Below are positions 32,470-41,861 of a stretch of 64,000 bases of DNA, one piece after another. Position 1 is the first letter of the stretch, and each line of letters begins with the position of its first letter. The notes under the pieces were generated by a model. It made no database searches. It had not been told where the DNA came from and saw nothing but the letters and a program-made list of their open reading frames with translations. The DNA lies in assembly GCF_900143005.1 (NCBI RefSeq), contig NZ_FRCS01000001.1, positions 496,001 to 560,000 on the forward strand, written 5' to 3'. A program made the translations under genes and the position numbers. This DNA is from Cryptosporangium aurantiacum (GTDB lineage Bacteria; Actinomycetota; Actinomycetes; Mycobacteriales; Cryptosporangiaceae).

Positions 32470-34887
32470 GTGGCACCAGCGGGGTATGCGCTCGGCATCG
32501 ACTTCGGAACCTCGAACACGGTGGCGGTCCTGCGGCACCCCGACGGCCGGGTCGAGTCGCTGCTGTTCGACGGATCGCCGCTGCTCGCGTCGGCGGTGTT
32601 CGCCGACCCGGACGGTCAGCTGCTGACCGGGCGGGACGCGCTGCACTCCGCGCGTACCCGGCCGGAATGCCTGGAGCCGAACCCCAAACGCCGGATCGAC
32701 GACGGCAAGGTGCTGCTCGGCGCCCACGAGATCCCGGTCGTGGACCTGCTCACCGCGGTGTTGACGCGGGTGGTCGTGGAGGCGACGCGGGTCGCGGGCC
32801 GGGTTCCGGACGACGTCGTCCTCACCCACCCGGTGTCGTGGGGACCGCGCCGGCTCGACCTGCTGCACCGGGCCGCGACGTCGGCCGGGCTGGGTGACCC
32901 CGTCCTGGTGCCGGAGCCGGTCGCGGCGGCCCAGGGTTTCCTCGCGCTGCCGGACGTCCGGCTCTCGGCGGGTGAGATCGCCGTCGTCTACGACCTCGGC
33001 GGCGGGACGTTCGACGCGACGGTGGTCCGGCGGACCGCGGACGGCTTCGACGTGCTCGCCGCGGAAGGCCTGGCGGACGTCGGTGGCCTGGACATCGACG
33101 CGGCGGTCTTCGGTTACCTCGGTGCCGCGCTCGCCACCAGGGACGGCGTCGCGTGGGGCCGCCTGCAGTCGCCGGCCACGGCCGGCGACCGGCGCGCGGC
33201 TCGGCTGCTGTGGGACGACATCCGGACCGCGAAGGAGATGCTGTCCCGGTCGTCGACCGCGGACCTGCACGTGCCCCTGTTCGGCGACGAGCTCCCGCTC
33301 GGTCGCGAGCAGCTCGACGGTCTGGCCCGGCCACTGCTCGAACACACGGTGGACGCCACGCGCGCGGCACTTCGGGCGGCCCGCGTCACCGAGGTCGCCG
33401 GCGTGTTCCTGGTCGGTGGCTCGAGCCGGATCCCGCTGGCGTCGACGCTGCTGTTCCAGCGCCTCGGGGTGGCGCCGACCGTGGTGGAGAGCCCGGAGCT
33501 CGTCGTCGCCCGCGGAGCGCTGCTCGCCGCAGCCGAAACATCCACGGCAGGCACCCGGACCGCAGCCGGCGCCGGGGACCGATCCACCGCCGGAGCCGGG
33601 CAGCGGCGGAAGCCGGCGGATGCCGCGACGTCCGCGCTGCGGTCGCGGCGGCGCTGGTGGGCAGCGGCGGCGGCGACAGTGGTGACGCTCGCCGTCGTGG
33701 CCGGCGTCGTGTTCGCGAACACCCCCGGTGACGCCGAGCCCGCCGACGCGGCGGGGACCAGCGCACCGGCGGTGGCCGGCACCACGACCGCGGCGAAGGC
33801 CGCTCCGGCGCGCTCTGCGTCCGGGAGCCCGAGCGCCTCGCCGTCCGCGAGCCCGGTGTGCGGCCGGAAGCTGGCCGTGCTCGGCCCGTTGACCGGCGCC
33901 AGCTACGCCCGTGGCGTCCCGATCTTCAACGGGGCCAAGCTCGCGGTCGACGCGTACAACGCCGAGCACCCGGGCTGCACGGTGACGCTGGCGCGGTTCG
34001 ACTCCCGCGGCCTGCGGGACGTCGCCGCCGAACGGGCCGCGGAGATCGTCGCCGACCCGTCGATCGTCGGACTGGTCGGGCCGACGTTCTCCGGTGAGAC
34101 GCTGAGCGCCGCGCCGGTCTTCGAGCAGGCCGGGCTTCCGATGATCTCGCCGTCGGCGACGTCCTCGACGCTGTCCACGCGCGGGTGGCAGGTCTTCCAC
34201 CGCGTACTGGGCGACGACGTGCGGCAGGCGGCACCAGCGGCGAAGTACCTGGCCGCCGCGGGCCTGAAGCGGGTGTATCTCGTCGCGGAGAACTCCGAGT
34301 ACGGCACCGTGATGGCCGACGCGATGCGGGCCGAGCTCGGGAGCGCGGTGATCGGCACCGGAACCGTCCGGGACGGACAGACCGACTTCACCGCGCTGGC
34401 CGAGACGATCCTCGCGGCGAATCCGCAAGCCGTGTATTACGCGGGCTACTCCGACGAGGCCGGGCTGCTGCGCAAGCGGCTCACGACCGCCGGTGGCAGC
34501 ACGATCACGCTGGTCGGCGGCAGCGCGATGCTGGCCGACACGTTCCCGCGTGTGGCCGGGGACAGCGGCACCGGCACGGTCGTCACCTGCGGCTGTGCCC
34601 CCGTGTCCGAGTTGCCGCACCGCTTCCGTTCGGCCTACGCCACGACGTTCGGCGCCGATCCCGAGCACTACGCCGCCGAGGCCTACGACGCCGCGAACGT
34701 GCTGCTGGCCGCGCTGGCGGGGGGCCGGTCCACGCGCGCCGACGTGCTGGCGTTCCTGGACGCCTACTCCGGTCAGGGCCTGACGAAGCCGCTCGCGTTC
34801 GACGACCGGGGTGAGGTGGAAGCAAGCGTCGTCTGGGCGTATCGGGTCGAGGGCGCGAAGTTCGTCCCGCTACGGCGGCTCGATTGA
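32470..34887 (+). CDS. Hsp70-type ATPase fused through a membrane helix to a LivJ-like ligand-binding domain
   Basis: An 805-residue fusion. Residues 1-355 form an Hsp70/actin-fold ATPase with all nucleotide motifs: phosphate-1 GIDFGTSNTVAVL (9-21), PEPVAAAQGF, phosphate-2 VYDLGGGTFDATVV (173-186) and adenosine motif VGGSSRIP (315-322). No Hsp70 peptide-binding domain follows. An Ala/Arg-rich linker leads to one membrane helix (about 396-416) after RSRRR, so the ATPase should be inside. After an Ala/Ser/Pro linker, residues 464-805 form a Peripla_BP_6 domain outside. By eye this domain matches LivJ of this window at about half of its positions, including SGET, DGQTDF, DEAGLLRK and the paired cysteines in VTC.C. 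It may be a transmembrane amino-acid receptor. That role is inference. Confidence 0.9.
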   Translation: MAPAGYALGIDFGTSNTVAVLRHPDGRVESLLFDGSPLLASAVFADPDGQLLTGRDALHSARTRPECLEPNPKRRIDDGKVLLGAHEIPVVDLLTAVLTRVVVEATRVAGRVPDDVVLTHPVSWGPRRLDLLHRAATSAGLGDPVLVPEPVAAAQGFLALPDVRLSAGEIAVVYDLGGGTFDATVVRRTADGFDVLAAEGLADVGGLDIDAAVFGYLGAALATRDGVAWGRLQSPATAGDRRAARLLWDDIRTAKEMLSRSSTADLHVPLFGDELPLGREQLDGLARPLLEHTVDATRAALRAARVTEVAGVFLVGGSSRIPLASTLLFQRLGVAPTVVESPELVVARGALLAAAETSTAGTRTAAGAGDRSTAGAGQRRKPADAATSALRSRRRWWAAAAATVVTLAVVAGVVFANTPGDAEPADAAGTSAPAVAGTTTAAKAAPARSASGSPSASPSASPVCGRKLAVLGPLTGASYARGVPIFNGAKLAVDAYNAEHPGCTVTLARFDSRGLRDVAAERAAEIVADPSIVGLVGPTFSGETLSAAPVFEQAGLPMISPSATSSTLSTRGWQVFHRVLGDDVRQAAPAAKYLAAAGLKRVYLVAENSEYGTVMADAMRAELGSAVIGTGTVRDGQTDFTALAETILAANPQAVYYAGYSDEAGLLRKRLTTAGGSTITLVGGSAMLADTFPRVAGDSGTGTVVTCGCAPVSELPHRFRSAYATTFGADPEHYAAEAYDAANVLLAALAGGRSTRADVLAFLDAYSGQGLTKPLAFDDRGEVEASVVWAYRVEGAKFVPLRRLD

Positions 34888-34910
34888 GAGCGGATCGCAC
34901 CACCCGCCAG

Positions 34911-34927
34911 TGGTACCTTCTGGTACC
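34911..34927. promoter_or_regulatory. TGGTACC repeat upstream of the P450 gene
   Basis: TGGTACC occurs at 34911-34917 and 34921-34927. Because GGTACC is self-complementary, the pair is also an inverted repeat. It lies 20 bases before the P450 start and could be a repressor site. Confidence 0.4.
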
Positions 34928-34947
34928 GAGGGCTGCGGGAGGCGAAC

Positions 34948-36387
34948 ATGGTGACCAGCGTCGAGATGCCGACCGGCCAGGCGCGCCCGGCGACGAGCGT
35001 CCGCATCGGGCCGGTGATCGAGCAGCGTGAGCGGCGCCGCACGACGACCAGCGACGGGCTGCGGCTCCCTCCGGGGCCGGGCTTCTCGTTCGAGCGGCTG
35101 TCCGGCTTCCGCCGGGAGCATCTGCCCTGGATGATGCGGGCAACCGCGCGGCGCTGGCCGGGCGTCGCCTATCTCGGGCTGCTCGGCCGTCACCTGTACC
35201 TGGTCTCCGAACCGGAGCTGGTGCGTCAGGTGCTGATCGCCGACGGCCGGAAGGTCGACAAGGGCGAGGCGCTCCGCACCGCGAACATCGTGCTCGGCGA
35301 AGGGCTGATCACCGCGAAGCGCGAGCTGCACCTGCCACGGCGCAGGCTGGTCAACCCCGCGTTCGCGCACGCCCGGATGGCCGGGTACTCGACCGGCATG
35401 GTGGACGCCGCCCGCGCGGCCGACGCGCGCTGGCAGGACGGGCAGCGGGTCGACTTCGCCCGGGAGATGTCCCGGCTCACGCTCGACATCATCGGCCGCA
35501 CGGTCCTGGGCGCCGATCTGGATGCGCAGTGGCAGCACGTCGGCAAGGAGTTGACGCTGGCGCTGCGCGGCTGGGAGGCGATGATGGTGCCGGGCGGTGC
35601 CTGGTACCTGAAGCTGCCGCTGGAGGCGCCGCGGCGGTTCTGGGCCGCGGCCGACAACCTGCACGAGATCGTCCGGCGCATTCTGGCCGTCGACACCGGC
35701 GGCGAGAGCGTCGTCGACGAGATGCGCCGAGCCCGGGACAACGGCGCCGCGCTCGACGACGACGCGCTGCACGACGAGACGATGAACCTGATGCTCGCCG
35801 GTCACGAAACCACCGCGCTGGCGCTGACCTGGGCGTTCTGGCTGCTCTCCCGGCATCCCGGGGAGGCCGCCGCGTTACGGGAGTCGCTGACCGACGCGCT
35901 CGGCGACCGGGAACCGGGCTACGGCGACCTCCGCGAGCTGCACCGCGCCTACGCGGTCGTCGCCGAGACGCTCCGGCTGTTCCCGCCGGCCTGGATCCTG
36001 GAGCGGGAAGCGGAGCAGGACCTGACGCTCGGCGAATGGACCGCGCCGGCCGGATCGACGGTGCTGGCCTCGCAGTTCGTGCTCCACCGCGACCCGCGGT
36101 TCTGGCCGTCGCCGGACGCCTTCCGCCCGGAGCGGTGGCTCGACGCGGACGGCCGGTTCAGCGAGGAGAACCCCGGTGTCCCGCGCGGGTCGTGGTATCC
36201 GTTCGGCGCCGGTACCCGGATCTGCATCGGTGAGTCGTTCGCCTGGACCGAGGCCGTGCTGGTGCTGGCCGTCCTGGCCCGGCGGTGGTCGCTCCGGGTC
36301 GACCCGGAGCACCGGATGGCGCTGCACGCCGCGATCACGCTGCGCCCGGCCCACGGGCTCCCCGGCGTACTCAGGCGCGCGGAGTGA
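34948..36387 (+). CDS. Cytochrome P450
   Basis: A 479-residue heme monooxygenase. The heme-binding loop is FGAGTRICIGES with Cys426 as the axial ligand. The I-helix oxygen-activation motif is AGHETT (284-289), and the K-helix has ETLRLFP with the ExxR pair. WLDADGRF and FRPERW are also typical. The sequence resembles the CYP102/CYP4-like branch often called unspecific fatty-acid hydroxylases, but the substrate cannot be told. No signal anchor is present. ATG 34948 has GGGAGG 5 bases upstream. No ferredoxin or reductase gene is adjacent, so electrons must come from elsewhere. Its last 17 bases overlap the convergent thioesterase gene. Confidence 0.93.
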   Translation: MVTSVEMPTGQARPATSVRIGPVIEQRERRRTTTSDGLRLPPGPGFSFERLSGFRREHLPWMMRATARRWPGVAYLGLLGRHLYLVSEPELVRQVLIADGRKVDKGEALRTANIVLGEGLITAKRELHLPRRRLVNPAFAHARMAGYSTGMVDAARAADARWQDGQRVDFAREMSRLTLDIIGRTVLGADLDAQWQHVGKELTLALRGWEAMMVPGGAWYLKLPLEAPRRFWAAADNLHEIVRRILAVDTGGESVVDEMRRARDNGAALDDDALHDETMNLMLAGHETTALALTWAFWLLSRHPGEAAALRESLTDALGDREPGYGDLRELHRAYAVVAETLRLFPPAWILEREAEQDLTLGEWTAPAGSTVLASQFVLHRDPRFWPSPDAFRPERWLDADGRFSEENPGVPRGSWYPFGAGTRICIGESFAWTEAVLVLAVLARRWSLRVDPEHRMALHAAITLRPAHGLPGVLRRAE

Positions 36388-36778
36388 GGTTCTGCAGACG
36401 CACCTGACCGCGCGCGACCAGGCGGCCGTCCTCGTCGTGGGTCTCGACGACCCAGACCTGCTGCGACCGGCCCCGGTGCACCGGCGAGGCGACCGACCGC
36501 AGCCGGGCACCGTCGGTGGTCGGGCGGTAGAAGTCGGTGGAGTTGTTCGCACCGACGACCTGACCGCGTTCGCCCAGCCAGACGGCCGCGCCGGTGCTGG
36601 CCAGGCTCTCCACCACCGCGCAGTGGACGCCGCCGTGCAGGATGCCGTACGGCTGGAGCAGCTCGGCCCGCACGGTCCAGCGGGCGACGATCTCGTCCGG
36701 CGTGACGGTGTCGAGTTCGAGCCCGAGGAACTTCGCGAACGGGCCGAGATCATCGCTGGAGAAGTTGGTCGGCAGCAT
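36371..36778 (-). CDS. PaaI-like hotdog thioesterase
   Basis: A 135-residue hotdog protein. LLQPYGILHGGVHCAVVESLAS is the PaaI/YbgC-type signature with HGG and the acidic residue of the central helix, followed by STDFYRPTTDG and QVWVVETHDEDGRLVARGQVRLQNL. It probably hydrolyses acyl-CoA thioesters. It is divergent from polA with 51 bases between the starts, and its 3' end overlaps the P450 gene. A thioesterase gene near polA is common in actinobacteria. Confidence 0.87.
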   Translation of the reverse strand: MLPTNFSSDDLGPFAKFLGLELDTVTPDEIVARWTVRAELLQPYGILHGGVHCAVVESLASTGAAVWLGERGQVVGANNSTDFYRPTTDGARLRSVASPVHRGRSQQVWVVETHDEDGRLVARGQVRLQNLTPRA

Positions 36779-36817
36779 GCTGCCAGCCTAGGTGCAGGAA
36801 TTGTCGGTCGGTCTGAC

Positions 36818-36823
36818 TAGGCT
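36818..36823 (+). promoter_or_regulatory. -10 element of leaderless polA promoter
   Basis: TAGGCT ends 6 bases before GTG 36830, with no Shine-Dalgarno. Confidence 0.55.
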
Positions 36824-36829
36824 CGGGGT

Positions 36830-39508
36830 GTGAGCCAGACCGCCTCCAGACTGCTCCTGCTCGACGGCCACTCGCTGGCGTACCGCGCGTTCTTCGCGCT
36901 GCCGGTGGAGAATTTCTCCACGACCACCGGCCAACCGACGAACGCGGTGTACGGCTTCACGTCGATGCTGATCAACGTGCTGCGCGACGAGAAGCCGACG
37001 CACCTCGCAGTCGCCTTCGACGTCTCCCGCACCTCGTTCCGCACCGAGGCGTACGCGGAGTACAAGGCGGGCCGGTCCGAGACGCCGTCCGACTTCAAGG
37101 GTCAGGTCAGCCTGATCCAGGAGATCCTCGACGCGCTCCAGATCCCGTTCCTGAGCCTCGAGGGCTACGAAGCCGACGACATCCTGGCCACGCTGGCCAC
37201 CGAGGCCAACGCCGCCGGCGCCGAGGTGCTCATCTGCTCCGGAGACCGGGACGCGTTCCAGCTCGTCAACGACAAGACCACGGTGCTGTACCCGAGGAAG
37301 GGTGTCTCCGACCTGGCCCGGGTCGACCCGGCCGAGGTCGTGGCACGCTACGGCGTTCCGCCGACGCTGTACCGGCACCTGGCCGCGCTGGTCGGCGAGT
37401 CCAGCGACAACCTGCCCGGCGTCCCCAAGGTCGGGCCGAAGACCGCGGCGAAGTGGCTCACCCAGTACGGCTCGCTGGAGGGCCTGGTCGAGCACGTCGA
37501 CGAGGTCAAGGGCATGGCGGGGGAGAATCTGCGCGCCCACCTCGCCGACGTGCTGCGCAACTACCAGATCAACGCGTTGATGACCGACCTCGAGCTGCCG
37601 CTGCACCTCTCCGACCTGGAGCGGCGCTCGTGGGACCGGGAGAAGGTCCACCAGGTCTTCGACACCCTGCAGTTCCGGGTGCTGCGCGACCGGCTGTACG
37701 CGACGCTGGAGGCCGCGGAGCCGGAGGCCGACTCGACGATCGAGGTCGCCGGCGAGTTGCTCGGCCCGGACGCGGTCGCGCCCTGGCTGGCCGCGCACGC
37801 GCCGTCCGGCGTCCGCACCGGGGTGGCGTTCGACGGTTCGTGGGGGCGCGGCACCGGTGAGCTCCGCGCGATCGGTGTCGCGGGCGCCGACGGTGCCGCA
37901 GCCTGGTTCGAGCCGGCGCAGCTCACCGCCGCCGACGACGCCGCGGTGGCGGCCTGGCTCGCCGACGAGGCGCGCACGAAGGCGGTGCACGACGTCAAGG
38001 GGCCGCTGCTGGCGGTCACGGCTCGCGGCTGGACGCTCGCGGGCGTCACCGCCGACACCGCGCTGATCGCCTACCTGGTCCGGCCCGACCAGCGCACCTA
38101 CGACCTGGCCGACCTGACGCTGCGGAACCTCCGGCGCGAGCTGCGGGCCGAGGGGCCGAGCGACGGGCAGCTCTCGCTCGACGGCCTGGACGAAGACTCG
38201 GCGAAGAAGCACCTGATGGAGAAGGCGCAGGCCACCCGCGAGCTGGCCGACGCGCTGGAGGCCGAGCTGGGGCAGCGCGGCGGCACCGCCCTGCTCACCG
38301 GCGTCGAGCTGCCGCTGGTGAAGGTGCTGGCCGACATGGAGCGGGTCGGCATCGCCGCCGACACCACGCACCTGGCCGACCTGGAGGCCCACTTCGCGGC
38401 CGAGGTGAAGGCCTCGGCGCAGGCTGCCTACGGTGTCGTCGGCCGGGAGTTCAACCTCGGATCGCCGAAGCAGCTGCAGGTGATCCTGTTCGACGAGCTC
38501 GGCCTGCCGAAGACCAAGCGGATCAAGACCGGGTACACGACCGACGCCGACTCGCTGCAGTGGCTGTACGCGCAGACCGAACACCCGCTGCTCGAGCACT
38601 TGCTGCGCCACCGTGACGTCGCGAAGCTGAAGACCACCGTCGACGGTCTGCTGAAGACCGTGGCGGACGACGGCCGGATCCACACGACGTACAACCAGAC
38701 GATCGCGGCGACCGGTCGCCTCTCGTCCACCGACCCGAACCTGCAGAACATCCCGGTGCGCACCGAGGAGGGCCGCCGGATCCGGCGGGCGTTCGTCGTG
38801 GGGGAGGGGTACGAGACCCTGCTCACGGCCGACTACAGCCAGATCGAGATGCGGATCATGTCGCACCTCTCGGCCGACCCGACGCTGATCGAGGCGTTCA
38901 CGTCCGGGCACGACTTCCACGCCGCGACGGCGGCCGGCGTGTTCGGCGTCGAGCCGACCGCGGTCAGCGGCGAGCAGCGCAGCAAGATCAAGGCGATGAA
39001 CTACGGGCTGGCCTACGGGCTGTCCGCGTACGGGCTGTCGCAGCAACTCGGCATCACGACCGAGGAAGCCAAGGCGCTGATGACCGACTACTTCGAGCAG
39101 TTCGGCGGGGTGCGTGACTACCTGACCGCGGTGGTCGCCAGGGCCCGCGGTGAGGGCTACACCGAGACGATCCTCGGCCGCCGCCGGTACCTGCCCGACC
39201 TCAACAGCGACAACCGGCAGCGGCGCGAGATGGCGGAGCGGATGGCGTTGAACGCGCCGATCCAGGGGTCGGCGGCCGACATCATCAAGGTGGCGATGCT
39301 CGCGGTCGACAAGCGGATCCGCGAGGAGGGGCTGCGGTCGCGCCTGCTGCTGCAGGTGCACGACGAGCTGGTGTTCGAGACCGCGCCGGGCGAGCGCGAG
39401 GCGCTGGAGGCGCTGGTACGCGACGCGATGGGCGCCGCGTACCCCCTAGACCTCCCCCTCGACGTCAGCGTCGGCGTCGGCCGAACCTGGGACGACGCCG
39501 CCCACTGA
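36830..39508 (+). CDS. polA: DNA polymerase I
   Basis: A repair and replication polymerase of 892 residues. The 5' nuclease domain (about 1-300) has LLLDGHSLAYRAFFAL, YEADDILATLA and GDRDAFQLV. The middle domain (about 300-480) is the 3' exonuclease fold, but the DxE metal motif is missing (GVAFDGSWGRG where it should be), so proofreading is probably absent, as in mycobacterial PolA. The polymerase domain (about 490-892) is intact: motif A DYSQIEMRI with Asp668, motif B RSKIKAMNYGLAYG, motif C QVHDELVFE with Asp845. A dispersed hairpin repeat starts 4 bases after the stop. Confidence 0.97.
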   Translation: MSQTASRLLLLDGHSLAYRAFFALPVENFSTTTGQPTNAVYGFTSMLINVLRDEKPTHLAVAFDVSRTSFRTEAYAEYKAGRSETPSDFKGQVSLIQEILDALQIPFLSLEGYEADDILATLATEANAAGAEVLICSGDRDAFQLVNDKTTVLYPRKGVSDLARVDPAEVVARYGVPPTLYRHLAALVGESSDNLPGVPKVGPKTAAKWLTQYGSLEGLVEHVDEVKGMAGENLRAHLADVLRNYQINALMTDLELPLHLSDLERRSWDREKVHQVFDTLQFRVLRDRLYATLEAAEPEADSTIEVAGELLGPDAVAPWLAAHAPSGVRTGVAFDGSWGRGTGELRAIGVAGADGAAAWFEPAQLTAADDAAVAAWLADEARTKAVHDVKGPLLAVTARGWTLAGVTADTALIAYLVRPDQRTYDLADLTLRNLRRELRAEGPSDGQLSLDGLDEDSAKKHLMEKAQATRELADALEAELGQRGGTALLTGVELPLVKVLADMERVGIAADTTHLADLEAHFAAEVKASAQAAYGVVGREFNLGSPKQLQVILFDELGLPKTKRIKTGYTTDADSLQWLYAQTEHPLLEHLLRHRDVAKLKTTVDGLLKTVADDGRIHTTYNQTIAATGRLSSTDPNLQNIPVRTEEGRRIRRAFVVGEGYETLLTADYSQIEMRIMSHLSADPTLIEAFTSGHDFHAATAAGVFGVEPTAVSGEQRSKIKAMNYGLAYGLSAYGLSQQLGITTEEAKALMTDYFEQFGGVRDYLTAVVARARGEGYTETILGRRRYLPDLNSDNRQRREMAERMALNAPIQGSAADIIKVAMLAVDKRIREEGLRSRLLLQVHDELVFETAPGEREALEALVRDAMGAAYPLDLPLDVSVGVGRTWDDAAH

Positions 39509-39512
39509 TCTG

Positions 39513-39627
39513 GGCGGCCCGCCCAGAACGACGCTGGCAGGCGAGCGCGAGGACTTGAGACGCCAGGGCCAAGGTCGCGGCGTCCTCGCGCTCGACAGCC
39601 AGCGCCGCCCTGGGCGGGCTCCACGTT
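39513..39627. repeat. Dispersed hairpin repeat, copy B
   Basis: Inverted arms of 36 bases (39519-39554 and 39582-39617) with 5 mismatches, around a 27-base loop. It shares the outer stem and the trailing GGGCTCCACGT with copy A at 18517-18632. The inner stem (GCGAGGAC/GTCCTCGC) differs from copy A but still pairs. It follows polA and may serve as its terminator. The remaining 87 bases to the next gene hold nothing recognisable. Confidence 0.85.
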
Positions 39628-39714
39628 AGAACGATGCGCGGCCTTCGGCGCGCTCAGCCGTGGTTCCGCCCTGCTGTTGTCTCGAGGCCTCGCGCGGCCG
39701 TCAGGCTCGCCCCC

Positions 39715-40209
39715 TCAGCGGGCCGTCTCCAGGAGGCGCTGGGCCTCGTTGAGGTAGGAGCTGCTGACCAGGACGTCGTACCGGCCGGCGGCCAGGGAGC
39801 TGCGGGACGCGAAGTCTCGCTGCCCACCGCTCAGCGAATGCGCGGCCAGCCCGAAGATCGCCCCCCACACGGCACCGATCACGATCGCGGTCAGGATCAC
39901 CGCGACCCACGACCCGAAGCTGTTGTCGGTGAAGATCCCGAGCAGCAGCCCGAAGAACAGCCCGAACCACGCGCCCGACCCGGCGCCGGCGCCCGCGGCC
40001 TTGCTGAGCGTCATCCGGCCGATCACCTGCTCCACGAGGCGCAGGTCGGTGCCGATGATCGTGGTGTGCTCCACCGGGAACTTCTGGTCGGAGAGGTGGT
40101 CGACGGCTCGCTGAGCGGAGAGGTAGTCGCCGTAGCTGGCGAGCAGCGTGCGATCGATGTCGTTCGCACCGGTGGGTGTGCCGGCCGACGGTCCGACAGG
40201 GATGGTCAT
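39715..40209 (-). CDS. General stress protein 17M-like membrane protein
   Basis: A 164-residue protein. The N-terminal part (LASYGDYLSAQRAVDHLSDQKF, then HTTIIGTDLRLVEQVIGRMT) matches the GSP17M/YflT-like domain (PF11181). A Gly/Ala-rich stretch and two hydrophobic helices follow (GAWFGLFFGLLLGIF and WVAVILTAIVIGAVWGAIFGL), separated by FTDNSFGS. The end (AAGRYDVLVSSSYLNEAQRLL) is also typical. The family is stress-induced in Bacillus and widespread in actinobacteria. Its mechanism is unknown. ATG 40209 with GGGAG upstream is chosen over the longer frame. Confidence 0.82.
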   Translation of the reverse strand: MTIPVGPSAGTPTGANDIDRTLLASYGDYLSAQRAVDHLSDQKFPVEHTTIIGTDLRLVEQVIGRMTLSKAAGAGAGSGAWFGLFFGLLLGIFTDNSFGSWVAVILTAIVIGAVWGAIFGLAAHSLSGGQRDFASRSSLAAGRYDVLVSSSYLNEAQRLLETAR

Positions 40210-40418
40210 AACGTACTCCCGGACAGAACGAGTGGACGCGGCGAGCACCGCGCCTCGCCGCACGGATACCCCGGCCGCGCCTCGCGAACCCCACCGTTAC
40301 CGGGCCGAGATACTGAAACGGTCCTGGACTGCCACTGTGGACCAAAATCAGAGGTTTTCTGCCCCCGGCTGCGGGGACCCCCGACGCGGCTCGGGAGACC
40401 CGTGCCACACTCACCGCC

Positions 40419-41861
40419 ATGTCCTTACTCCCGGGTAAAACAGCCGGTGGACCGCTGCTGCGCACGGTCGCGCTCAGCTGCGTGATCGTGTTGGTCCTGG
40501 CGGTGGCCGGGTGCACCGCCGACGGCGACGAGGACCCGACGGCGCCCCGATCGTTCCGCGACTGCGGCGAGATCGCCTGCACCGGCGAGATCGACGGCGC
40601 CCGCTACCAGATCCGGCTGCCGGAGGTCTGGAACGGCACCCTGCTGCTGTACTCGCACGAGTTCCGCTCCGCCGACCCGTTCCCGCCCGCGTTCGAGGAG
40701 CCGCGGACCGACGCGCCGGTCGCCGGCGACAACGGCGCCGCGAACCGCCTGCTGGAAGCCGGCTATGCGCTGGCCGGCTCGTCCTGGTCGCGCAACGGGT
40801 ACGCGCTCCGCGAAGGCGTGCAGGCCGGGCAGCAGCTCTACGAGTTCTTCCGGACGACGGTCGGTGAGCCTGCCCGCACCTACGTCTGGGGTGAATCGCT
40901 CGGCGGTGTCGTCACCGAGTTGCTCGCCGAGCGGGAGGACTGGGTCGATGCGGCGCTGCCGATGTGCTCCACGCTCGCCGGTACGAACCCGAACTTCGAC
41001 CTCGCGCTCGACATCGCGTTCGCGTTCAAGACGCTGATCTACCCGGAGATGAAGCTGACCGGCTTCGCCAGCTACGCCGAGGCCAAGGCCACCTGGACGG
41101 AGATGCGGCGCCGCGCCACCGCCGCGCTGTCCGGTGGCGCGGACCAGCTCGGGCGCCTGATGCTGGTCAGCGCGCTCGGAAACCAGGTGTGGAAGTCGCG
41201 GGACCACGACGACGCGACGATCGAGTCCAGGATCGACGCCGGGATGGACATCCTGTTCGAGGTCATGGGGTACGCGACGATCGTCCGCTACGACCTGGAG
41301 CAGCGAGTCGGGGGCAACCCGTCGACGAACGTCACCGCGCAGTACGGGCAGCGCATCTCGGCCAAAGAGAAGGAGGAGATGGCGTTCATCGACCCGGACG
41401 GGCTGGACGGCCTTCTCGCCGAGCTCGAGGCGGCGCCGCGGATCACTGCGAACCCCGCGGCGCGGAAGGCCGCCGACGCGCTGGGCGACCCGACCGGCAA
41501 GCTGCGGGTGCCGACGCTCACCGTCCACACCGGGTACGACGCGACCGCGATCGTCCAGAACGAGACGGTCTTCGCCAACCGGGCGCTGCGGACGACCGGC
41601 CGCAGCGGCGACCTGATGCAGATCTATACGACGCCGCCGCCCAAGTACACCGGGAAGGGCGCGCCGTACGGCGCCGGGCACTGCAACTTCACGACCGACG
41701 AGCGGGTCGGCGCGATCAGCAACCTCGACCGGTGGGCACGCACCGGTACCCGGCCCTCGCTGGTCGACATCGGGATCACGATGCGCGGCACGTCGAAGGC
41801 CACCGGCTTCGACCCGGTGTTCGTGCCCGGTCAGTGGCCCGCCGAGCGCGAGGTCCAGTAG
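40419..41861 (+). CDS. Secreted alpha/beta-hydrolase lipoprotein
   Basis: A 480-residue protein with a signal peptide ending in lipobox AVAGC (about residue 32), hence an Lgt substrate. An alpha/beta-hydrolase fold follows: WNGTLLLYSHEF, LAGSSWSRNGYALREG, then the nucleophile elbow WGESLGG. PTLTVHTGYDATAIVQNE holds a possible acid residue, and GAPYGAGHCNFT a possible catalytic His. It resembles secreted esterases of the tannase/prolyl-peptidase type, with unknown substrate. It has no partner gene. Its stop codon directly abuts the stop of the convergent flippase gene, leaving no room for a terminator. Confidence 0.8.
   Translation: MSLLPGKTAGGPLLRTVALSCVIVLVLAVAGCTADGDEDPTAPRSFRDCGEIACTGEIDGARYQIRLPEVWNGTLLLYSHEFRSADPFPPAFEEPRTDAPVAGDNGAANRLLEAGYALAGSSWSRNGYALREGVQAGQQLYEFFRTTVGEPARTYVWGESLGGVVTELLAEREDWVDAALPMCSTLAGTNPNFDLALDIAFAFKTLIYPEMKLTGFASYAEAKATWTEMRRRATAALSGGADQLGRLMLVSALGNQVWKSRDHDDATIESRIDAGMDILFEVMGYATIVRYDLEQRVGGNPSTNVTAQYGQRISAKEKEEMAFIDPDGLDGLLAELEAAPRITANPAARKAADALGDPTGKLRVPTLTVHTGYDATAIVQNETVFANRALRTTGRSGDLMQIYTTPPPKYTGKGAPYGAGHCNFTTDERVGAISNLDRWARTGTRPSLVDIGITMRGTSKATGFDPVFVPGQWPAEREVQ

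Noticed and set aside
39634-40485. Plus-strand frame over the stress-protein gene
   Set aside because: It is antisense to a recognisable GSP17M-like protein and shows no domain.
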